The position numbers and the translations under genes were made by a program. The notes under the pieces are model-generated. The model was not told where the DNA came from. It was given only the letters and a program-made list of their open reading frames with translations, and ran no database searches. Below are positions 55,973 to 64,000 of a DNA stretch of 64,000 bases, one piece after another. The stretch is from positions 33,801,718 to 33,865,717 of the forward strand of contig NC_041021.1 of assembly GCF_004193775.1 (NCBI RefSeq), written 5' to 3'. Source of the DNA: Glycine soja. Lineage: Eukaryota > Streptophyta > Magnoliopsida > Fabales > Fabaceae. Position 1 is the first letter of the stretch. Every line of letters begins with the position of its first letter.

Positions 55973-57566
55973 TGTTGGATCAAGTGGCCTCGGAATAATT
56001 AAGAAGAGGGGTTGAATTAATTATTAATGTGTCTTGACTAATTAAAAATTTATCCTTCTTAATGTTACTAGATTCAACTAGGCTTTTACTACTAAGTTAA
56101 GAAAGTGAAGAACAGAAACAAAAACTTAACCAAAAGTAAAAGCGGCCATTAAAAGTACACAGCATAATTTAAAGAGTGTAGGGAAGAAGAAGACAAACAC
56201 AAGATTTATACTGGTTTGGCAATAACCCGTGCCTACATCCAATCCCCAAGCAACCAACGGTTCTTGAGATTTCTTTCAAGCTTGTAAAATCCTTTACAAG
56301 CCAAAGATCCACAAGGGATGTACCCTCCCTTGTTCTCTTTGAAAAACCAAGTGGATGTACCCTCCACTTGAACTGATCCACAAGAGATGTACCCTCTCTT
56401 GTTCTCAGTATAACAACCTAAGTAGATGTACCCTCTACTTGTGCCACAAAGGATGTACCCTCCAAAGTGTTAGGACAAATAATTCTCAGGTGGTTAGTCC
56501 TTTGAATCATTGTAAGGGGAAACAAAAGATATCTCAGGCGGTTAGTCCTTTGAAATCTTTTGTTTAAGGGGAAGGGAAGAATCAAAATAATTCTTAGGCG
56601 GTTAGTCCTTTGAATTCTCTTGGAAAGAGAGAAGGGAGACACAAAAGAATTCAGGCGGTTAGTCCTTCTATTCTTTTGGCAAAGGGATAAGAGAATGAAA
56701 AGATAGCAGCACATTTTTGTTTTCTGCAGAATTTTCACTTGTAGAAAAACAAGGTTTGGAAAAACAAAACTTAGAAAGCTTTTTGGCAAAGAAAGAACAA
56801 GAAGAGAGATGAGTAGAAAGGAATTCTTAGAAGTTCTCAAAAATTGTTAAAGAGTTGTAAAAGTTCTTTTGAATGCAAGTCAAGGTCTTACTTTTATAGA
56901 CTCTTCATGTCTGGTCAAGAAAACCATTGGAAGAGTTATAACCTTGAGAAAATCATGTCAAGAGTTACAACTTTTGACCTTATATTCAAAAGTTATCACT
57001 GGTAATCGATTACCATAATCATGTAATCGATTACACAATGCATTTTATGAAAAGTTGTGACTCTTCACAGTTGGATTTGAATTCCAACGTTCAGATACAC
57101 TGGTAATCGATTACCAATATAGTGTAATCGATTACACCATTCGAAAAATATTTGGGAACATTGCCAAATCAGTTAAAAACATTTTGAAATCAAATTTGGT
57201 CACTGGTAATCGATTATATGAAACTGGTAATCAATTACCAGAGAGTAAATACTCTGGTAACTTAGAAAATTTTTGAGAAAACTCTTTTGTAAAACAAAAT
57301 TGTGCTATGTTTGGATTTTTGAAAAATACTTCCCTTGTGAAGTCTTGACTGTTGCTTCTCGATTTCTTTTCTTGAATCTTGAAATCAACTTCTCTTGAAT
57401 CTTGAATATTGATCTTGATTGTTCTTGAATCTTGAGTCGTGAAACTTAATTGTTCTTGAATCTTGATTCTTTGAGACTTGATTCTTGAAGCCTGATTCTT
57501 TGGAACTTGCTTAACTCTTGATTCTTTGGCATCATAAAAATAATCTTGGAAGTCATTGATTCCACA
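55973..57566 (+). mobile_element. Solo LTR inside gypsy RNase H, duplication ATGGT
   Basis: It begins TGTTGGATCAAGTGG and ends GTCATTGATTCCACA, flanked by ATGGT at 55968-55972 and 57567-57571. The host RNase H frame continues across (VIHSDH on one side, SLKFLKGQ on the other). It contains four copies of GGYGGTTAGTCCTTTGAAT-type units (56480-56670), direct repeats of GATGTACCCTCC (56320-56460), paired GTAATCGATTAC palindromes (57000-57240) and many TTGAATCTTGA units (57370-57500). It is related to the LTR at 41652-43001 in its start, palindromes and end. Confidence 0.88.
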
Positions 57567-57571
57567 ATGGT

Positions 57572-59204
57572 CACTATGGATCACAAACTCCTTGGGATAA
57601 AGATAGTGTTGTCATGTTTTCAACGCTCTCACTAAGGCATACAAATCCTTATCTTAAGTAGAATAGTTAATGGTAGGACCACTTAATTTTTCATTAAAAT
57701 AAGCAATTGGATGACCTTCTTGTAACAATACAGTCCCAATCCCAACATTTGAAGCATCACATTCATTTTCAAAAGATTTTGAAAATTTTGGCAAAGCAAG
57801 TATGGGAGAATTGGTTAACTTTTGCTTAAGAGTATTGAAAGCTTCTTCTTGTTTCTCCCCCCATTTGAAAACAACATTTTTCTTAAATATCTCATTCAAA
57901 GGTGCTACCAAGGTACTAAAATCCTTCACAAATCGCTTATAAAAACTCGCTAGGCCATGAAAACTTCTCACCTCGGTCACATTTTTAGGTGTAGGCCACT
58001 CTTGGATAGCCTTGACCTTTTCTTCATCAACTTGAACCCCTTTGGAACTCACTACAAAACCAAGAAACACAACATGGTCTTTGCAAAAATGCATTTTTCA
58101 AGGTTAGCATACAATTGTTCCTTCCTACGCACACACAACACCGATTTTAAGTGTGCAACATGCAAATCAAGGGTTGTGCTATAAACAAGGATATCATCAA
58201 AGTACACCACCACAAATTTACCAATGAATTCTCTCAAAACATGGTTCATTAATCTCATAAAAGTGCTTGGTGCATCAGTCAAACCGAAAGGCATAACCAA
58301 CCATTTATATAATCCATATTTAGTTTTGAAAGCGGTTTTCCATTCATCTCCTTCTTTAATCCTTATTTGATTGTAACCACTTTTCAAATCAATTTTGGAA
58401 AAGAAACAAGCACCATGCAATTCATCAAGCAAATCATTAAGTCTAGATATTGGATACCTATATTTAATAGTAATATTGTTTAAAGCTCTACAATCGGAGC
58501 ACATCCTCCAAGAACCATCTTTTTTTGGAACCAAAATTATCGGGACAACACATGGACTCATGCTATCTCTTACCCTTCCCTTACCAATGAGTTCTTTCAC
58601 TTGTCTTTGGATCTCCTTGGTCTCTTGAGGGTTTCTCCTATAAGTTGGCCTATTAGGCAAAGAAGCTCCCGGCATGAGATCAATTTGATGCTCAATTCCC
58701 CTTAATGGTGGCAACCTACTTGGAACACTTGATGGAAACACCTCCTCAAATGCCTGCAAAAGAGTTTTAACACTAGAAGGCAATTCAGAGTTGTCAAAGG
58801 TGTTAGTGGTCAAAACATAATTTTTGCAAATCAACAAGTATAGGGGTTTTTTTGAATGAAACAACCCTTTGACCTCTCCTTTTGTAGCTAGAAAATTCTC
58901 CCTCACTTCAAGTGTTTTACTCATCTTTTTTCTCTCTTGTGTTTCCCTCTTTTTGTTCTCACTTTTTGAACTCTCAAGTATTTGGCTCTTTTTTTCTTTT
59001 TCTCTCTTTTTCTTGTGGACTCAATGGTTTGAGCACTATCTTTTTGCCTTGATACATGAAAAAGATCTTGTTGGTGAAACCATCATGATTAGCCATATTA
59101 TCAAATTGCCATGGTCTCCCCAAGAGTAAGTGACTGGCCTCCAAAGGAACAACACCACAAAGAACCTTATCATTGTACTTTCTAATGGAAATATCCAACT
59201 CCAC
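57572..59204 (-). pseudogene. gypsy protease end, reverse transcriptase, RNase H start
   Basis: From 59204 leftwards: the protease C-terminal part (GVVPLEASHLLLGRPWQFD), the RT N-terminus (GIEHQIDLMPGASLPNRP, YRRNPQETKEIQRQ), SKIDLKSGYNQIRI, MPFGLTDAPSTFMRLMN and the catalytic box VVYFDDILVYS at about 58215-58185, then RNase H with ECDASNVGIGTVLLQEG and NEKLSGPTINYST. A frame change lies at about 58060-58095, and stops occur at 57655 and 57612. The YFDD box is intact. Confidence 0.87.
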
Positions 59205-59618
59205 TTACTTCCTTACTTGCACCTCTCCATCCTCACTAAGCCACTGAAGCTTATACGGTCTAGGATGTGGTTTTGTGACTAAATTCAATTTAGACACAAG
59301 TCTTGCACTTGCCACATTGGTACAACTCCCTCCATCAATGATCACCATGCAAACTTTGCCATTAATCAAACATCTAGTGTGGAAAATGTTTTCTCTTTGA
59401 CTTTCCTCCATAGACTTCAATTGATGGCCAAGTAACCGCCTAATCATCAACAATTCTTCGTCCGGTGTTTTCTCCACTTCCTCTTCCTCATCTTCACTCT
59501 CTTCTCCCTTTTCAACTTCGGACTCATTAATGTACTCTCCATCTCTAAGAATCATGGCTTTCTTGTTAGGGCACTCATATGCATAATGTCCCAAGCCTTG
59601 GCACCGAAAACACTTCAC
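59205..59618 (-). pseudogene. gypsy nucleocapsid zinc knuckle and protease
   Basis: The frame starts MKCFRCQGLGHYAYECPNKK, a CX2CX4HX4C knuckle that binds element RNA. An acidic linker (EEEVEKTPDEELLMIRR) leads to the protease motif VIIDGGSCTNVAS, where D-G-G-S is the active-site triad region. It ends in a short spacer before the RT-containing frame. The 165 bases between this frame and gag contain stops or a frameshift. Confidence 0.85.
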
Positions 59619-59782
59619 ATCCTGGCTCTTTTTTTAGGATTGTTAATGGAATTTTGGAGGAGTTTTTGATGGTATAGGTGCTACATTAGAGGTGACAAAC
59701 CCTTTACTCTTGTCCTTCCAACTAGAAGAACCATAATTAGTGGAACTCCTTTTGGCCACACCTTTCCTCTTCAATTGTTGCT

Positions 59783-60316
59783 CTACTCGGATTGTTTGTG
59801 AAGCAAATCCTCCATTTCAACAAATTCTTGCAGCTCAACAACATCACGAATATCACTATTTAAGCCATTAAGAAATCTAGCCATAGTTACCTCTTCATCC
59901 TCTTCTATCTTGGCTTGAATCATGAGCACCTCCATTTCTTTACAATATTCCTCAATGCCTTTGCTACCTTGGGACAACTTTTGAAGTTTGAATTTTAAGT
60001 CCCTAGTATAGCTTGTCGGCACATACGGCTTCCTCATGATCCTTTTCATCTCAACCCAAGTTTCCATCAAAGGCTCCTCATTTTTAGCTCTCTCCATTTG
60101 CAATTTGTTCCACCACACAAGAGCATAATCTGAGAATTCCGCAGCTGCTAGCTTCAATTTTTGGGCCTCCTCATAGGTGTTACATGAGAAGATATGCTCT
60201 ATCTTGAGCTCCCACTCCAAATATGCCTCCGGATCACTTTTGCCTTTAAAGGGAGGAATGTTGAGCTTGACTCCTTCAATTTGGTTTGGCCTTGGACCAC
60301 CACTTGACATGTTCAA
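59783..60316 (-). pseudogene. gypsy gag (capsid region)
   Basis: A 177-residue frame beginning MNMSSGGPRPNQIEGVKLNI and continuing with FKGKSDPEAYLEWELKIEHI, ALVWWNKLQMER, YVPTSYTRDLKFKLQKLSQG and IEEYCKEMEVLMIQ. This is the retrotransposon gag pattern (Retrotrans_gag family). It ends at DLLHKQSE with a stop where related elements continue to the zinc knuckle, so the gag-pol reading frame is broken here. Confidence 0.87.
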
Positions 60317-60884
60317 AATAAAAATAATAGTAGTTATAAAGAAAATAGAACCTCACCAACTCAAGTGTATCTCTCAAATATGGCTTTTTTTTAATTTTGT
60401 ACACTCTTGCCTTTTTCCACTCTAGAATTCTCCTTGAGTTCTAAAGCAATTCAAGATAAAGTTTACACAAAGTTCAACCACCAATTTGTGACAAGGAAAA
60501 GGCTTAGGGTTAGGCTAACAAAGGCTTAGAACAAGGACAAAAAATTCCAGCAACTACATAATGGGATTTTTTTGAAGGAATTAAACTTCATAATTTGGTA
60601 ATTCAAACCTTCTAACAGCCAATTATATTACCTTCGAGAATTTTTGAAAGCTATTATAGCATGAACCATTCAGCCCAAAATAATTTTTTTAAAAAATAAG
60701 TTTCTACCCCTTTTTTTTAACAAGAAATTAAAGGCCTAATTTTTGCAATGGTTCAGTCTCAATAAAAAAATAGCATGAACAAAGTAATATAAAATGGCAA
60801 GGAAGAAATTAGAAGGATGTTACCAAGAAATTTCAGCTCAAGCAATCTTGAAAAACCCTTGAACCGGATCTTTGATAACCAAAA

Positions 60885-61543
60885 TGATGTAAACCCATTT
60901 GCACAAGGGTTGAGGATGGATCTTCAAAGGTTTTTTTTTCTTTTTTTTTTTTGTATGAAATTAAGAAAATGGAATGGATAAGGAGAATGAAGAAGCTGGT
61001 TGAAAGAATCACTCCTTCGGAATTAGTGTCACACACAAGGTGGTGTTCCTTGATAAATCAATTTCTTGAATCACTCAAGTAATTAAGGAGATTCACTCTC
61101 ACACTTTAGAAGGTGATTAAAACTCAATTCAAGGTCTCCCCTTTATTAGAAAATGTGCAGCCCATAAATAAGAATGACATCAAGTTGGTTACACAAGTGA
61201 GAAGATGAAATGATCACCAATAACAATAATTGATGGTGTCATTATACCTAATTAAAACTAGAGTCAGGACAAATGATCACCAATAACAACAATTGGTGGT
61301 GTCATTATACCTAATTAAACTAGAATTAAGACACAAAAACATGTGGAAAAATGATTAGCTCTTGGTCAGCCAAGAGGCAGCCACAAGCCTAGAGTTTCCA
61401 CCTTATTAAACCTTAATTTCTTTAAATTAAAACAAGCCCATAAGTGGTGAAAATCCAAAGAGAATTGACAACCACTTTAACACAAGTTTGAGCCTTTATT
61501 TCAACTAACAAAATGCTAATAAAACCACTCAACAAAGGTGGCA
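60885..61543 (-). repeat. 5' LTR of the gypsy element, with internal 63-bp duplication
   Basis: The plus text starts TGATGTAAACCC and ends AACAAAGGTGGCA. Next to its inner edge (60870-60884) is TTTGATAACCA, the complement of a TGGTTATCAAA primer site resembling the Met-tRNA site. Compared with 53749-54344 it carries one extra unit: AATGATCACCAATAACAA and GGTGTCATTATACCTAATTAAA occur twice in tandem (61210-61320). Confidence 0.85.
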
Positions 61544-61737
61544 CCCTTTACTCTTCTTGGAACATGGTGCAATTGACAATTCGAAGCTTCTCCACTTGTA
61601 ACTTGGGCCTAAATTCAAATAGCATGGTTAACACTTGTTGAAGAGCTTCCTTGGCCTTCTTTGTTCTAGCCCTTGACATAGGTCCTCAGTGTCCTTCTAA
61701 AGGTTCATTGCCCTTAGTCCTTGCCATGTCCTCATCA
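61544..61737 (-). pseudogene. Partial gypsy pol tail next to the shared LTR
   Basis: This segment repeats 54345-54535 (the pol C-terminal end: the GAACATGGTGCAATTGAC, GGGCCTAAATTCAAATAG and GTCCTTGCCATGTC landmarks) with a few changes. It stops abruptly at CTCATCA, after which the sequence is unrelated. It is the remnant of a second element copy sharing the LTR at 60885-61543. Confidence 0.85.
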
Positions 61738-62129
61738 TAGTGGGACCCATACTTTATTTGGAAATTTTTTTCGCCATTTCATGTGTCCCAAACTGTTGAA
61801 ATTTGTGGTAGATCATGTCTTCCTTGCATTTCACTTCTCTTCTACATTATTTCACCGCTACCAAACATACACTTAATGATGACAAACACAACCCTATCAA
61901 TGGGTAAAATAAATAAATGACCTACTTATAAAGAGGAATATGAAAGACTCCATTTTTCATAAAATAAATAAAAAGAGTTTTATTTAAAAATTAATAAAGT
62001 TTTTAGAAATTAAATAAATGAGAGAAAAAAAATTTTGTTAATTAAAATAATGGTTTCATAGTGTTAGAAAATAAATAGAGTAAAATGATTTTTTAGAAAA
62101 TAAATGGATGTTTTAATTGGTTATTTATT

Positions 62130-63583
62130 TAATGAAAGAGTAAAATAAAGTTTTTTTTATAAAATAATAAAATAAAGAAAATAGAGTAAATAATAGGCTT
62201 AGAGTATCCTAGTTATAAATAGAGACATATTAAGTCATTTTTTATATTTACGATATATTTTTACACTCTTTTTTCCTTCCAAATTCGTTCTCCCTCTTCC
62301 TCTCCCAAAACCCTTTATTTTTGTTAGAAACACCCAAACCTGTCCTAGTAAAACTATGATCCCAGACTTGTTAACCGTTGGATCATCCTAAAATTTTGGC
62401 ACCATCTTCATAACTCATTTTCACACACTCCTACCGTTAAAATTGCAAAATAATTTCGGTAGAGAGAGAAATTCCCCTAGCATAGAGACAGTGAAATTGA
62501 GGCTCTAATCCCTTCTCCTTCTCTCTAACATTTGGAAACCCTAGCAAAGCAACCAAAGGAAAAGCTTGAAGAATCTTAGGGAACTGTTAGGGACACCTCT
62601 ATCACTGTCAAACCACACACATTAGCTTGCTTAAAGGTAAAGGATGAGTTTATCGCAATTGGAGTTATGGTAAACATGTGTAGGGATCCTTAGAGGATTA
62701 AATTGGAGTTAATTTCGGGTTTTTTTATGCGTTTTAATTTTTCTTGTATAATGATAACTATGAATTTCCCATGTTTGACGAGTCAATTAATGCCCTGATG
62801 TGAATTGGATGATTTAATTGAGTGTTTCACTTTGAATGTTAGAAACCTAGAAATTTGGGAATTCTTGATTCTTGCATGTTTTCTTGAAATTGATCGAGGG
62901 ATTTTGTTCCCTATGATGTCATCACATGTTCTGTTCTATTCGTTTGAAATTCGGGTGTGTTTTGAGGTCTGAATTGTGTCTCTTTTTCTTCATGAAACAA
63001 AGTTTTTTGTGAAGCACAATCGTGCTTGATGAGAGTACACTCGTGCTTAGTGAAAATCAATTGGTTTAAGCTCATACTATTTTCCTAACAACGTGAGTTA
63101 TCTTGTATCCTAAAATTGACTAAGAAAATGATTAAATTAGTTTTGTGGTCTTCATAAAAGTTGTAGCCCATGATGTTAGTTAACAAATGTTGTTGGTTTC
63201 CCCCAATTCAAAGTTGTATAGTCCCCTAGAGAGTCAAATTATTGAGCAAAGGTCGAGCTGTCAAGATTAAAGAATGATCCAATGTTTACCTTAGGTTTAT
63301 ACATAGTTAATAGTCAAACCGATTTTTGTAATCAACATATGAGTTGTAGATAATTGTCTTAGATTTCAAACAAGATAATGAACTTAATAAGATTAGTACA
63401 TCCCTTGTACTTATAATTTTACTCTACAAAGGTCGTAGTAGCTTAGGATAAAATGTAAGAATATAATTGTTTACTATACATGTATGTGTGGTTGCTATTA
63501 AGTGAATGATTATATGCCTTAAATGTTAGAAGATTGTTATTGTATGATATATATGATGTATGAGAAGTGATAATATAGTTCGA

Positions 63584-63650
<67 letters not shown>

Positions 63651-64000
63651 GCCATGTAAATATTACTAATGTGTGATGTGTATATAATTCATGAGGCATA
63701 ATGACATGACATTTTGGGATTATGAAATTGTGATTAAGATTGAGTTAAGTGGAAAGTTGAACATGTGTAAATTTGTGAGATACACGTGAATATGTGATGG
63801 TGGATTGTGACGTTGTGAGATGTTAAATTGTGGACATGGAATATGATTGTGAATAAGTGTTTGGTTAATACTTGATGTGATATTACTTGTGTTGTGAATT
63901 GTAAATTATATAATAATCCGACTGGTGTTTACCTTGAGAAAAGTGTTTTATGCGCAGGGTGATAAAAGGATAGTTTAGGGTTCCAAGTTAGGAACCTAAG
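62130..64000 (+). mobile_element. LTR-like sequence running off the window end
   Basis: A TATA box AGTTATAAATAGAGACA at about 62210-62226 is followed by a TC-rich leader with CCCTCTTCCTCTCCC, then GGTAAAGGATGAGTTTATCG and GTAGGGATCCTTAGAGGATT (62635-62700). The last two resemble GGTAAGGGATGAGTTATTC and GTATAGGGATCCCTAGAGGAT in the minus-strand solo LTR at 10343-13368, also shortly after its TATA box. The start is therefore estimated from that LTR; no terminal TG or duplication was confirmed. It contains a (TA)n run at 63588. Confidence 0.5.
63588..63648. repeat. (TA)n microsatellite
   Basis: About 30 uninterrupted TA units, likely to be length-variable. It produces a spurious poly Tyr-Ile frame on the minus strand. 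Confidence 0.95.

Larger units (their letters stand above)
53749..61737 (-). mobile_element. Ty3/gypsy element in LTR-internal-LTR-partial-pol arrangement
   Basis: Minus-strand order from the right: partial pol end (61737-61544), LTR (61543-60885), primer-site-like TGGTTATCAAAGATCC next to the LTR, gag, zinc knuckle, protease, RT, RNase H, integrase (60316-54349), then LTR (54344-53749). The central LTR is shared by a complete but decayed element and a truncated upstream one, as left by unequal recombination in a tandem. The pol C-terminus (FNVSDLTLFD, DLRKNPFEEGE) is of the plant chromovirus type, though no chromodomain is evident. A purine tract AAGAAGAGTAGAGGG precedes the 3' LTR. A solo LTR (55973-57566) is inserted in RNase H. 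Confidence 0.85.

Noticed and set aside
63443..63655. Minus-strand frame with a long Tyr-Ile repeat
   Set aside because: It is the translation of the (TA)n microsatellite and not a protein.

Overview
This is nuclear DNA of a flowering plant. Genes are split by many GT-AG introns, most of the sequence is AT-rich, and it is dominated by retrotransposons, solo LTRs and DNA-transposon remnants. The repeat types (large chromovirus-like LTRs, LTRs rich in GTAATCGATTAC-type palindromes) and the protein matches point to a legume, most likely Glycine; that is inference from memory, not a database result. No prokaryotic-style system (operon, CRISPR, defence island) is present.

Three host genes are well supported. 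(1) 852-1641 (+): a three-exon gene for an 88-aa KIN/LEA-like stress protein. (2) 28480-46683 (+): an 18-exon gene for an 864-aa plastid-type C2-domain class-3 lipase resembling Arabidopsis HIL1; every splice phase closes. (3) 50764-50949 (-): the 61-aa small acidic protein SMAP1. From memory, HIL1 (At4g13550) and SMAP1 (At4g13520) are close neighbours in Arabidopsis, so 28-51 kb looks like a conserved block, here expanded by intronic insertions.

Layout: 1-2 kb, stress gene; 2-6 kb, unrecognised AT-rich DNA; 6.1-9 kb, a PIF/Harbinger-like element, a hAT-like copy and a solo LTR; 9.4-26.1 kb, a deep nest: a decayed minus-strand L1-type LINE broken by a minus-strand Athila/Tat-like Ty3/gypsy element that is itself broken by two LTR insertions, while the LINE also carries a solo LTR, an LTR-leader fragment and a 1.55-kb insertion with a hAT MITE inside it; 26.7-28.1 kb, a Pack-MULE-like element with a captured SCL3-type GRAS fragment; 28.5-46.7 kb, the lipase gene with a 54-bp minisatellite, a hAT-like element, a TTA-rich tract and a solo LTR in its introns; 46.7-53.7 kb, intergenic DNA with SMAP1 and a long-TIR element; 53.7-61.7 kb, a minus-strand Ty3/gypsy element arranged LTR-internal-LTR-partial pol, with a solo LTR inside its RNase H region; about 62.1 kb to the end, an LTR-like sequence that runs off the window.

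Target-site duplications could be read directly for many insertions (GACTT, CCAAC, AAATT, TTCTT, ATGGT, CTTGCTGG, AAAAGAGAA, TTA, and a 10-bp TTATTAATCA), so the order of insertion is well supported. The retroelement reading frames contain stops and frameshifts and are annotated as pseudogenes.
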